A program made the position numbers and the translations under genes. The notes beneath the pieces were generated by a model that did no database searches, was not told the DNA's origin, and saw nothing but the letters and a program-made list of their open reading frames with translations. DNA of 64,000 nt from Erysipelotrichales bacterium (GTDB taxonomy: Bacteria > Bacillota_I > Bacilli_A > Acholeplasmatales > WRBM01): contig WRBM01000002.1 in assembly GCA_009784525.1 (NCBI GenBank), positions 1-64,000 of the forward strand, in the 5' to 3' direction. This document shows positions 17,657 through 25,319 of this stretch, in pieces (the first letter of the stretch is position 1; the number at the start of each line of letters is the position of its first letter).

Positions 17657-17815
17657 GTACACTCCATAATACTAATATGATAACATATTATGACTAAAAT
17701 AATCAAGGCTTTTATGAAAAAACATTTTCACTTTTTCATTTTTTTTTGATTTTTTGTAAAAAAGAGCAATTTTATTGGTAAAATATTAGTACTCAGACAC
17801 TAAGGAGGCAAACTA

Positions 17816-19471
17816 ATGGCAATCGATGGATTCTTTCTAAATAAGCTAATCCGGGAACTTAAGTTTATTGAAAATAAAAGGATTCGTAAAATCAATATGC
17901 TTTCCCGCGATGAATTTTCTTTTAATATATATGGCTTTAAAACTAGTTCAGAACTTCTGATTTCTACAAATCCGGATTTTCCTTATATTACTATTATTGC
18001 CGATAAACCCCAAGTTGATAACTCCGCAACTTATTTTCTGACTATTTTAAGAAAAAATCTTGAAGGAGCGTTAATCACTTCTATAAATCAATATCAAAAT
18101 GATCGAATTATTATTATAAGTACTTCAAGAGTCAATGAGCTTGGCGATCTAAAAGTTGTTAAACTAATTTTGGAATTGACTGGACGCCATGCTAATTTAA
18201 TCTTGATAGAAAATGAGAGAATTATCGATTCCTTAAAAAGAATGGCACCTACAGATAATGCCAGAACTTTACTTCCAGGAGCGCAATATCAATTTTTTCC
18301 GCAAAACAATAAAAAAAATCCCTTTTTATTAGCGGAAGCGGAAATTAAAACAATGTTTAAAAACAACACTTCTCCAATTTATGATTTCCTAAAAACAAAT
18401 TTTTCCGGTATTTCTGATTTGCTTTGTCAGGCTGTCACGAAAAATAGTGAGTACTATAATAATTTTATGACCCTTTTAACTGTTTTTCAACCAATAATAA
18501 TTGACACTGGTAAAAAGCTAGATATTTACTTTACAGCTATCGATGAAGTAAAGATTATCCGAGAAACATCAAGTTTGATTGAACTTATTAATTTGTTTGT
18601 CCGTGAAAAGTACAACCATCTTAATCATAAAGGCAAAAGTCAGATTCTTTTAACACCGATCAATCAACGCTTAAAAAAAATCGAAACTAAAAAAATCGCT
18701 CTGGAAAGCGATATTCTTAAAAATGAAAACGCTGATTTAATGCGCAAAAACGGCGAACTGATTTTGCATTCAGGTTTAGATTTAGATTCTAAATTTAATA
18801 CTATAAAAGTCTTTGATTATAGTGATAATCAGGATTTGGAAATTTCTCTGGACGATCGTTTAACTCTAAAAGAAAATGCTACTGCCTTTTTTAAGACTTA
18901 TCGAAAAAAGAAAGCATCTTTTGCTCATATTAAACGTGAATTAAAAAAAGCTACTGAAGAAATTGAATATCTAAATATCTTGCAAAATCAAATTGGCTTT
19001 GCGGAAAATAATGATCTAGAAATTATTCGCAATGAACTTATCGAAAATAATTACCTTCCGAAAGAAAAGATTGTTAAAAAGACACCAAAAAACAATTTCA
19101 CTACCTATGTTCTAAAAAATAATATTGAAATAATGGTTGGTAAGAATAACCGTCAAAATGAGCTTCTAACAATGAAAACAGCCTCTAAAAATGCAATGTG
19201 GTTTCATGTTCAAAACGCTCCTTCTGCCCATATTGTTGTTCAAAATGAGGGCGAATTAGATGAAGAAACCATTAGAAGCGCCGCTTTAATTGCTTGTCAT
19301 TATTCAAAATTTAAAAATTCTGATTCGGTACCGGTTATTTATACAAGAATTAAGTTCTTAAAAAAAATCAGCGGGCTTACTTTTTTTAAAGTAAGTTATA
19401 AAGCCGAAAAAACAATTTTTATTAATTCTGATCCAGAATTTATTGCTAGCCTTAAAAAACGTAATTTCTAG
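17816..19471 (+). CDS. rqcH: Rqc2 homologue RqcH (NFACT protein)
   Basis: Ribosome quality-control factor that binds stalled 50S-peptidyl-tRNA complexes and recruits alanyl-tRNA to add C-terminal alanine tails, marking the product for degradation. 551 residues: NFACT-N domain (from MAIDGFFLNKLIREL, about 1-180), helix-hairpin-helix, a long coiled coil at about 270-420 rich in lysine and glutamate, and NFACT-R at the end (AMWFHVQNAPSAHIVV). SD AAGGAGG is ideally spaced. Its last 20 bases overlap an antisense Hpt-domain gene. The family was formerly called fibronectin-binding protein FbpA. Confidence 0.92.
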   Translation: MAIDGFFLNKLIRELKFIENKRIRKINMLSRDEFSFNIYGFKTSSELLISTNPDFPYITIIADKPQVDNSATYFLTILRKNLEGALITSINQYQNDRIIIISTSRVNELGDLKVVKLILELTGRHANLILIENERIIDSLKRMAPTDNARTLLPGAQYQFFPQNNKKNPFLLAEAEIKTMFKNNTSPIYDFLKTNFSGISDLLCQAVTKNSEYYNNFMTLLTVFQPIIIDTGKKLDIYFTAIDEVKIIRETSSLIELINLFVREKYNHLNHKGKSQILLTPINQRLKKIETKKIALESDILKNENADLMRKNGELILHSGLDLDSKFNTIKVFDYSDNQDLEISLDDRLTLKENATAFFKTYRKKKASFAHIKRELKKATEEIEYLNILQNQIGFAENNDLEIIRNELIENNYLPKEKIVKKTPKNNFTTYVLKNNIEIMVGKNNRQNELLTMKTASKNAMWFHVQNAPSAHIVVQNEGELDEETIRSAALIACHYSKFKNSDSVPVIYTRIKFLKKISGLTFFKVSYKAEKTIFINSDPEFIASLKKRNF

Positions 19472-19778
19472 TGATTTCTTCTGCGCTCTTTAAAATTTTT
19501 GGAAATAGTTCTTGAATCTTTAACAATAATTTTTCATTATGCAAATCACTTTCGATTTGTTGACAAAGTAAATATAAAGTTTCTGAACCCAAATTCATCG
19601 CTATGCCTTTTAAAGAATGGACTTTCCTGTGATATTCGTTAATATTACTAGCATATAAAGTGGATATTTCTTCAATAAAATTTTGATAGTTTTCCACTAA
19701 ATTCTTTAGAAGCCTATAATATATTCGCTCAATGCCCCCAACATAAGATAGGCCTAATTCTATATTTATATAATTCAT
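19452..19778 (-). CDS. Orphan Hpt (histidine phosphotransfer) domain protein
   Basis: 108 residues forming a single helical-bundle domain. HSLKGIAMNLGSETL near residue 53 is the Hpt motif, with the phospho-accepting histidine and the following lysine and glycine. Such domains shuttle phosphate between hybrid histidine kinases and response regulators; no kinase or regulator gene is nearby, so the partner is unknown. AAAGG stands seven bases before the ATG. The gene is convergent with rqcH and their ends overlap by 20 bases. A hairpin and the repeat element lie just upstream. Confidence 0.78.
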   Translation of the reverse strand: MNYINIELGLSYVGGIERIYYRLLKNLVENYQNFIEEISTLYASNINEYHRKVHSLKGIAMNLGSETLYLLCQQIESDLHNEKLLLKIQELFPKILKSAEEITRNYVF

Positions 19779-19800
19779 TAAATACCTTTCTTAAAAATGA

Positions 19801-19827
19801 CCGGATTTTTGTCCGGCATTTTTTTAT
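19801..19827 (+). terminator. Terminator hairpin between rqcH/hpt and repeat copy B
   Basis: CCGGA-TTTTTG-TCCGG stem followed by CATTTTTTTATT on the plus strand. It also has Ts on the other side, so it may work both ways. It would end readthrough from rqcH. Confidence 0.6.
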
Positions 19828-19828
19828 T

Positions 19829-19957
19829 CATAGGAATTTCTATTTTCAACTTGTAATAATATTTTCACTTAATATATGTATGTTTATATGCACATATATG
19901 AGAATTTTTCTCAAATTTAACCCTAAAACCATAGTTTTATTTGCTTTATCTAGAACA
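19829..19957 (+). repeat. Intergenic repeat element, copy B
   Basis: Matches the reverse complement of bases 1-131. The two copies are about 80-85% alike by eye, with long identical runs at both ends and more change in the middle (TATATGCACATATATG here). Like copy A it begins next to a terminator hairpin and faces the same way relative to it. It is followed within 35 bases by the promoter of a probable small RNA. Confidence 0.75.
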
Positions 19958-19989
19958 TTTTTTCAAGCTAAAAAAATTAAAAATAATTC

Positions 19990-20018
19990 TTGTTTTTACT
20001 AGATTTTAGTGTTATAAT
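19990..20018 (+). promoter_or_regulatory. Strong promoter of the 20 kb small transcript
   Basis: TTGTTT, 17-base spacer, TATAAT with TG one base before it (TGTTATAAT). This is one of the best promoters in the window and no annotated gene follows it on the plus strand. Confidence 0.8.
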
Positions 20019-20053
20019 AACCTCATACTCTTAACAAGAATCGAGGTGAAAAA

Positions 20054-20113
20054 ATGAGTATCTTGATAAGAGAAATAATCGCTTACTCCAGACTAAGACA
20101 GGAAGCTTATTAA
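20054..20113 (+). CDS. Tiny ORF with strong SD, 19 residues
   Basis: ATG preceded by GAGGTG at six bases, encoding MSILIREIIAYSRLRQEAY. The SD and the strong promoter argue that ribosomes load here. No known family. It could be a leader peptide or a membrane-active micropeptide (hydrophobic first half, charged second half), or chance. A second 30-codon ORF at 20140-20232 lacks an SD. Confidence 0.35.
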   Translation: MSILIREIIAYSRLRQEAY

Positions 20114-20261
20114 TTCAGATATTAGATAGTTTAAATATAATGGCAAAAAGTAAACCCAAAAACGATGAAGTAATTCAGAGTTTGAGGAATAGCGGTCTAA
20201 CAACACCCATAAGATTACAAGTAACACTGTAATTTCTTATAAAGATAGGCATCAGCCCTGT

Positions 20262-20285
20262 AACGGAAATTTATTTTCGTTTTGT
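20262..20285 (+). terminator. Weak terminator of the 20 kb small transcript
   Basis: ACGGAAA and TTTTCGT pair with one G-U, followed by TTTGTT. It overlaps the first base of the hpf stop codon from the other side. Confidence 0.45.
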
Positions 20286-20830
20286 TAATTCTTATTTTCT
20301 GCTTCAATAACTGCATAGTTGCCATCTTCACGAAGATAACAAATATTAGTCTTAAAGGTTTGTTTATTTAAGAAAACATAAAAACTATGACCTAAGGACT
20401 CCATCTGCATAACCGCATCTTCTACATCCATTGGCTCAAGCTGTACGCTTTTATTACGAACGATTGTCGCATTCAATTCACTTGTCAAATCATCAGAATT
20501 ATTTTTAAAAGCGGCTTTAATCCCTTCTTTTTCGAAACGGGTATTAACTTTTGATTTTAGCTTTTTTATCTGGCTGATTAACTTATCAACAACTAAATCC
20601 AAAGCCGCATACATATCCTTGTCTTTAACTTCTGCCCTTAAGGTAAGGACCTTATTAGGGATAGTAACTTCTACTTTGTTGTAGCCAGAATAATTTTTAC
20701 AGACGATCCGAGCTTCCTTTAAAACTTTCTCGTCAAAAAACCTTTCCAGACGGGAAATCTTTTTTATTGCATAATCCCTGATTGCATCGGTGATAATGAA
20801 TCCATTTTTGCCAATTACCTCGATTTTCAA
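20285..20830 (-). CDS. hpf: Ribosome hibernation promoting factor, long form
   Basis: Binds the 30S subunit in stationary phase and joins 70S ribosomes into inactive 100S dimers. The 181-residue length marks the long form: N-terminal S30AE domain (KIEVIGKNGFIITDAIRDYA, to about 100), a linker, and a C-terminal dimerisation domain with VEDAVMQMESLGHSFYVFLN. The start is a TTG with AAGGAG eight bases upstream; the nearby ATG is out of frame and stops at once. It has its own promoter. Confidence 0.94.
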   Translation of the reverse strand: MKIEVIGKNGFIITDAIRDYAIKKISRLERFFDEKVLKEARIVCKNYSGYNKVEVTIPNKVLTLRAEVKDKDMYAALDLVVDKLISQIKKLKSKVNTRFEKEGIKAAFKNNSDDLTSELNATIVRNKSVQLEPMDVEDAVMQMESLGHSFYVFLNKQTFKTNICYLREDGNYAVIEAENKN

Positions 20831-20851
20831 ATTATCATCTCCTTTTCTTCT

Positions 20852-20880
20852 ATTATACTATAATTATTTTAAACTTACAA
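20852..20880 (-). promoter_or_regulatory. Promoter of hpf
   Basis: TTGTAA, 17-base spacer, TATAAT on the minus strand, 21 bases before the start codon. Confidence 0.7.
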
Positions 20881-20898
20881 CCTTAATCAACCGACACA

Positions 20899-21264
20899 TT
20901 AAGAAAACCAAGTCAGAAAAAAAATTTTTCCGTCAATTAGGTCTTTGACTAACTCCAGACAATCAATTAAATCAAGATACTCATCAAAAATCAAAAAACA
21001 GTCATAACTTAAATCAATCTTTGATTCTATATAAATAATTACTTTGCTTATCTCTAAAAGATAGTAATCGATGCTAACAGGTATTTTCTCATCAAAAAGC
21101 CAAAACCAGTGAACCTTTTTTTCTTCAAAAAGAAAGCATTGATAATTAAGATTAATTGGAAATTTCTCCAAACAGAAATCGCAAAGAAAATAATAAGGAA
21201 AATAAAATAAATTACTAAAATTTCTTTTAATTAAAATTGCTTTCTTACAAAACTTACAATAAAT
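20899..21264 (-). pseudogene. ComFC-like zinc-ribbon ORF, probably decayed
   Basis: The ORF track starts at a TTG (21171) that has no SD. The same frame is open for another 31 codons upstream and there encodes YCKFCKKAI and, 22 residues on, LCDFC: the paired CxxC zinc ribbon that opens ComFC competence proteins. ComFC also lies before hpf in Bacillus-type genomes. The rest is rich in aromatic and acidic residues and lacks the phosphoribosyltransferase motif of ComFC, so the protein is truncated or heavily changed. No ATG, GTG or TTG exists before the first CxxC; only ATT codons. I therefore call it a remnant, with a real but divergent small protein as the alternative. Confidence 0.5.
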
Positions 21265-21294
21265 AAAAATCAGCTCCCAATAACATTTGAGAGC
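21265..21294 (-). terminator. Terminator after the HD-domain gene
   Basis: GCTCTCA and TGGGAGC pair (one G-U) on the minus strand, then GATTTTTATTT. It lies 11 bases past the HD gene stop and would cut off the ComFC-like ORF behind it. Confidence 0.65.
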
Positions 21295-21305
21295 CGAATC
21301 AATTA

Positions 21306-21815
21306 TTACTTCATTTTGGCAACTTGTTTTTTTAGCAAAGCAAAGATTTTTTCATCTTTCAAAATTGGTTCACAAATATTAACAAAGTAGTTCCATTTTT
21401 TAATTAAATAGTTTTTTGTTTCTTGATTGGTAACTAAATGAAAGTATTTACCATTCTCAAAAAGATCAGCACATTTAATAATACATGCTTCTTTTCCATA
21501 TTCCCTGGTTTTATCAATCATCGCTTTACTTTGCAAAAACCTATCTTCAATCTCAGCACTAAAACTAAGAGCTTCTACTAGTTTTGCTGTTTCCTCGCCA
21601 AATTCTAAGCTAATATCTGCTTTTGTTGCCTTTGTATCTTCTAATAAATCGTGAAGAATCGCTCCTACTACTATTGTTTCATTATAACCATACTCAAATA
21701 GTAACATCGCAACTTTTATACTATGGAAATAAACAGGTTTGTTGTTATTGTGACAGCCCTTATCAAAATGTTTAGCTGTAAACAAGAAAGCTTGATTTAT
21801 TAGCTTTTCATTCAT
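21306..21815 (-). CDS. HD-domain protein, small alarmone hydrolase (MESH1/SAH)-like
   Basis: 169 residues, a single HD hydrolase domain. VYFHSIKVA near residue 30 and GAILHDLLEDT near 55 supply the metal-binding histidines and the ED pair typical of the hydrolase half of RelA/SpoT and of small alarmone hydrolases. SLEFGEETAKLVEALS follows as in those proteins. It has no synthetase, TGS or ACT domain. The likely reaction is removal of pyrophosphate from (p)ppGpp, inferred from family only. SD AAGGAG is ideal. It follows metK by 18 bases and may be the last gene of the SAM-riboswitch operon. Confidence 0.75.
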   Translation of the reverse strand: MNEKLINQAFLFTAKHFDKGCHNNNKPVYFHSIKVAMLLFEYGYNETIVVGAILHDLLEDTKATKADISLEFGEETAKLVEALSFSAEIEDRFLQSKAMIDKTREYGKEACIIKCADLFENGKYFHLVTNQETKNYLIKKWNYFVNICEPILKDEKIFALLKKQVAKMK

Positions 21816-21833
21816 AATATCTCCTTAATAAGA

Positions 21834-22985
21834 CTATTTAGCTAACTTTATTATTTCCGCTTTTTTATCGGTTTCTTCATATGAAACATTACATCTGCCT
21901 AAATGACCATAAGCTGCTAATCTTTTATAGATTGGTTGTTTAAGGTTTAGGCTTTTGATGATTTCTTTAGGACGAAAATCAAAAAGCTTTTCTACAATTG
22001 AAGCAATTTTTTCTTCTTTAATCGTATTCGTTTCAAAAGTATCAATTTTGATACTAACAGGTTTTGCCTGACCAATAATATAAGCAACCTGAATTTCACA
22101 TTTTTTTGCTAACCCTGCTGCTACGATATTTTTTGCGACATATCTGGCATAATATAAGGCACTACGGTCAACTTTACTAGGATCCTTCCCAGAAAGCGCA
22201 CCACCGCCATGTCTAGCATAACCACCATAAGTATCTACAATAATCTTTCTGCCAGTTAATCCTGTATCGCCATTGGGCCCGCCAATCACAAAACGACCAG
22301 TTGGATTAATAAAATAGTTTGTTTTATTATCAATTAAATTTGTTGGTAAAATAGAAACAACGTGAGTTAAGATATCTTTACGAATTTGCTCCTGAGAAAC
22401 ATCATCTGTATGTTGAGCCGAAATAACGATAGTATCAATTCGTTTGACGTTCCCCTTTTCGTCGTATTCAACTGTGACTTGGGTTTTACCATCAGGTCTT
22501 AAATAAGGCATAATGCCTTTCTTCCTGACTTCTGTAAGTCTTTTAGCCAACAAATGCGCCATATGGATAGCTAAAGGCATTAATTCTTTAGTTTCATCTG
22601 TCGCATAACCAAAGACAAAACCTTGATCACCTGCTCCTTGCTCGTGATTACTACTTTCTGTTACGCCGATAGAAATATCCGGAGACTGCGAATGCACATT
22701 AATTTTAATCTTGACATTTTGATAATCAAAGCCTAAATTAGTTTCTGTATAGCCAATTTCTTTTATAACATTACGCGCAACACTTTCAATATCAATTTTA
22801 GCTCTTGAGGTAACTTCTCCACAAATTATTAATAGACCAAAGCTTGCCATAACTTCAACCGCAACCCTAGCTTCCGGATCACTTGCTAAATAGGCGTCTA
22901 AAACAGCGTCACTTATTAGATCGCAAACTTTATCAGGATGTCCCTCAGTAACTGATTCTGAGGTAAATAATGTTTTATACTGCAT
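21834..22985 (-). CDS. metK: S-adenosylmethionine synthetase
   Basis: Makes SAM from methionine and ATP. 383 residues with [17 protein letters not shown] at the ATP site, [12 protein letters not shown], and the glycine loop [23 protein letters not shown] precedes the ATG. The start overlaps the end of the TSCPD gene by 11 bases, and both lie behind a SAM-I riboswitch, so production should fall when SAM is plentiful. Confidence 0.97.
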   Translation of the reverse strand: MQYKTLFTSESVTEGHPDKVCDLISDAVLDAYLASDPEARVAVEVMASFGLLIICGEVTSRAKIDIESVARNVIKEIGYTETNLGFDYQNVKIKINVHSQSPDISIGVTESSNHEQGAGDQGFVFGYATDETKELMPLAIHMAHLLAKRLTEVRKKGIMPYLRPDGKTQVTVEYDEKGNVKRIDTIVISAQHTDDVSQEQIRKDILTHVVSILPTNLIDNKTNYFINPTGRFVIGGPNGDTGLTGRKIIVDTYGGYARHGGGALSGKDPSKVDRSALYYARYVAKNIVAAGLAKKCEIQVAYIIGQAKPVSIKIDTFETNTIKEEKIASIVEKLFDFRPKEIIKSLNLKQPIYKRLAAYGHLGRCNVSYEETDKKAEIIKLAK

Positions 22986-23223
22986 TGTTATTCCTCAAAG
23001 CTTTTGCGAGTTGGTCAGCACAACTTGTGCCTCTAGGTCCGCAAACATTGTTTTCAAATAATTCAATCGCTCTTTTTACTTCCATACCTTCAATTACTTT
23101 ACAAAGTGCTTGTAAGTTTCCTGGACAACCACCAGTATATTTTACATTATAAATTTTTTGGTCACGAACTTCATACTCGATACTTTTAGGGCAGACACCC
23201 TCTGGTTTGTATTCATATTTCAT
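22975..23223 (-). CDS. TSCPD-domain protein of unknown function
   Basis: 82 residues. [21 protein letters not shown] and [18 protein letters not shown] show the TSCPD domain, with four cysteines that could bind metal. In larger proteins this domain sits at the C-terminus of ribonucleotide reductases; stand-alone versions (TIGR03905-like) have no known function. SD GAGGAG lies ten bases before the ATG. It is the first gene after the SAM riboswitch and overlaps metK, which ties it to SAM or sulfur metabolism. Confidence 0.85.
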   Translation of the reverse strand: MKYEYKPEGVCPKSIEYEVRDQKIYNVKYTGGCPGNLQALCKVIEGMEVKRAIELFENNVCGPRGTSCADQLAKALRNNNAV

Positions 23224-23254
23224 CTTTAAGTTTCTCCTCTTCGCTTATAATTAA

Positions 23255-23390
23255 TTAAAAAAACTTTCTGCACAAGAAAGTTTTCAGATTTCTCATTGCT
23301 AGGTTTCCCCCTCGCTGGAAGCACCTAAATTAATAGGTTGCTGCTATATCGATGGCCAGTTAACCTCCATAGCTCTTAATAAGTTTATTT
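23255..23390 (-). promoter_or_regulatory. SAM-I riboswitch (S box) with terminator
   Basis: On the minus strand the leader reads CTTATTAAGAGCTATGGAGG, CTGGCC, GATATAGCAGCAACC and, after an AT-rich loop, GGTGCTTCCAGC, in the order and spacing of the S-box aptamer (about 23290-23390). It is followed by AAACTTTC-loop-GAAAGTTTTTTT (23255-23283), an intrinsic terminator. SAM binding should favour the terminator and shut off the TSCPD-metK genes. Confidence 0.93.
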
Positions 23391-23400
23391 AATTGTAAAT

Positions 23401-23429
23401 ATTATAATAAATTTGTCTGATTTTGTCAA
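23401..23429 (-). promoter_or_regulatory. Consensus promoter of the SAM riboswitch operon
   Basis: TTGACA, 17-base spacer, TATAAT on the minus strand, a perfect consensus match just upstream of the aptamer and just after the stop of the previous gene. Confidence 0.88.
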
Positions 23430-23431
23430 GA

Positions 23432-24718
23432 TTAACCCGTAAAATTATCAAACATTTCTGTAAAAGTCTCAATATTTTTCAAGAATTTTTCTAAAGTTTG
23501 TCGATCAAAATATGCATTTAAATGCTCCCGTAAAGCAATAACCGCGTGCTGATTATTTAATGGCCGCTTATATTTTTTATCGCTTCTTAAAGAGATATAG
23601 GTTTCGCATAATAAAATAATCTCTTCTGGTTTATTCTTATAAATACGAATAATATTATCTTTATATTCTTCATTAGTTGTTCCATAAGTCATCATAAATA
23701 CAATATCATTACTTTTTTGCGCTAACTGAAAGCGACGAACAACAGAAAGTCCAATCTCAGTTTTTGCTTTTAAAGCCTGAAATTCTGTTTCATTTATCGA
23801 ACCAGAAATTGTTTCATCAAGTTTCAGAATATCTTTATGCTTAATATGAATTCCCGAAAATTCACAAAGTTTTTCACTTTCTAACAATGGCATATCTAAA
23901 TAAGATGTAAACTTTTTAGTCATATCTGTAACTAAGGAAGCATAACGTCTGTGATCTTGAAAGGTATAATTACTATTTAAAACAATATTATAGATTTCTT
24001 TAACAACTGATAAAAAATCTGTTTCAATATTTTTTCTTTTAATTAGTTCTTCTTTACGCTTTTTATGTAAGTGCTCACCAATAGCAACAATCTGCCAGTT
24101 AACAAAGATAAAAAGTGAAGTTATAATCGTCCTGAAAATAAGATCCTGCAAATCGGATTCATTAACTATAGCCCGCAACATTTCACCGAGATTACTCGTG
24201 TAAGGTTGGTCGAAAATACGATAAGTAATGAATAAATGACAAAATAAAAACAATACGAATATAAATGGCGCAATCGTCCTGAATAAATGCTTGTTTTGAT
24301 AAAGGGTAACTACTACAACTGCATAAAGCAATAAAAGATAACCCGTATTAGCAAATTCTGGTGCGCCTGTTGAGATACGCCAATAAACAAATATACTCAG
24401 AAAAAACAAGTAAAAACTGAAGAAAAACATGGCAACTTCCTGCTTAGTATAGTCTGAACCATTTTTTCTAATCAAGTCTTTAAGGGCTTTATTAACAACA
24501 AAAGTTAAAAGAAACATAAAACCCGTCATAATATAATTTGTTATATTTGTATTAAGAAAAGATAATACAGTAAGAATCAAGCTATAAAAGAGATTCGTTA
24601 CAAAAACAATATTTTTTATTACTTCATTACGACGTCTTAAAACCTGTGTATCATCAGTAATATCGACATTCGCAAAAAAGTTAAAAAAAGAAAATAATTT
24701 AATTTTTTTTAATTTCAT
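23432..24718 (-). CDS. Membrane protein with degenerate HD-GYP-like domain
   Basis: 428 residues. About six hydrophobic segments fill residues 35-210, followed by a cytoplasmic helical region. The C-terminal 190 residues follow the HD-GYP layout: a first helix with FQDHRRYASLVTDMTKKF, KHKDILKLDETISGS where HDxGKxxxPxxIL is expected, a YKDNIIRIY block, then SLRSDKKYKRPLNNQHAVIALREH, which matches the DALTSxRPYR-type C-terminal helix. The metal-binding HD pair and the GYP triplet are gone, so it is unlikely to cleave cyclic dinucleotides and may sense or bind instead. AGAGG lies four bases before the ATG. It is the last gene of the rimP-fmt-pgpA run, 15 bases after pgpA. Confidence 0.65.
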   Translation of the reverse strand: MKLKKIKLFSFFNFFANVDITDDTQVLRRRNEVIKNIVFVTNLFYSLILTVLSFLNTNITNYIMTGFMFLLTFVVNKALKDLIRKNGSDYTKQEVAMFFFSFYLFFLSIFVYWRISTGAPEFANTGYLLLLYAVVVVTLYQNKHLFRTIAPFIFVLFLFCHLFITYRIFDQPYTSNLGEMLRAIVNESDLQDLIFRTIITSLFIFVNWQIVAIGEHLHKKRKEELIKRKNIETDFLSVVKEIYNIVLNSNYTFQDHRRYASLVTDMTKKFTSYLDMPLLESEKLCEFSGIHIKHKDILKLDETISGSINETEFQALKAKTEIGLSVVRRFQLAQKSNDIVFMMTYGTTNEEYKDNIIRIYKNKPEEIILLCETYISLRSDKKYKRPLNNQHAVIALREHLNAYFDRQTLEKFLKNIETFTEMFDNFTG

Positions 24719-24733
24719 GAGGCCTCTTTATGT

Positions 24734-25306
24734 TTAACTATTTATTTCGTCGTTATAATCATAAATCGTAAATGATTTAATTCTCGGATCGGTATTTGCG
24801 ACATTTTCATTCATAACCTGAGCTACTCTTGTTGATGCGGCTGCCGCAATTGCTCCAACAATATCATCCATAAAAGTATGACAGGCACTACTATTTTTTC
24901 CAACTTCATTTAAAGCCTGACAAATCCCTGGTTTGTTAACATCGATATCGCCAAAATTTGTCTGACCAATAACACCATATAATCCAGCAATCGAAAGCCC
25001 AACTAATTCATCGATTCCAAAAAGACCTAAATCACTAGCTAAAATATTTTGAATCGGACCACGAAATAACTTTTCTTCCGTCATTCTGTCTATTTCTGCT
25101 CCTAATTGCAGATGATGGAAAACGTCACGTAATGATAAAATCTTTTCCACTGAATCAACGCAATCTGAATAAGCAATGTCCTTAGTGAATTTAGACTGTT
25201 GTTTAAAAGCTATTTGAGCGATATCTTTAACAGATATGCCTCGTGACTCCAAAGTTTCGATATTTAGCTTTAACATCTCTTCGCGAGAAAATAAAAGTTT
25301 TGCCAT
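24734..25306 (-). CDS. pgpA: Phosphatidylglycerophosphatase A family protein (YutG-like)
   Basis: 190 residues, soluble-looking. The block DEGLFGIDEL-like SDLGLFGIDELVGLSIAGLYG, TNFGDIDVNKPGI and HTFMDDIVGAIAAAASTR match Bacillus YutG and the cytosolic part of PgpA. The family removes phosphate from phosphatidylglycerophosphate to give phosphatidylglycerol; the cardiolipin synthase at 45-47 kb would use that product. Some YutG-type members are only assigned by homology. The N-terminal 60 residues are a helical extension. SD GAGAGG is well placed; it is 13 bases after fmt. Confidence 0.82.
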   Translation of the reverse strand: MAKLLFSREEMLKLNIETLESRGISVKDIAQIAFKQQSKFTKDIAYSDCVDSVEKILSLRDVFHHLQLGAEIDRMTEEKLFRGPIQNILASDLGLFGIDELVGLSIAGLYGVIGQTNFGDIDVNKPGICQALNEVGKNSSACHTFMDDIVGAIAAAASTRVAQVMNENVANTDPRIKSFTIYDYNDEINS

Positions 25307-25319
25307 AAAAAACCTCTCT

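Larger units (their letters stand above)
20025..20285 (+). ncRNA. Candidate small RNA with short ORF
   Basis: A region of about 260 bases bounded by a strong promoter and a hairpin with a short T tract. It holds no gene of normal size and converges on hpf. Bases near the 5' end (CTTAACAAGAAT) and near the 3' end (ATTTCTTATAAAG) can pair, so a closed rod with a long basal stem is possible, somewhat as in 6S RNA, but I could not match it to 6S, tmRNA or RNase P. It carries a 19-codon ORF with a good SD. Identity unknown; it may act as RNA, as a peptide message, or both. Confidence 0.5.

Noticed and set aside
20140-20232. 30-codon ORF starting MAKSKPKND in the small-RNA region
   Set aside because: No SD before its ATG and no family; kept only as part of the RNA candidate.
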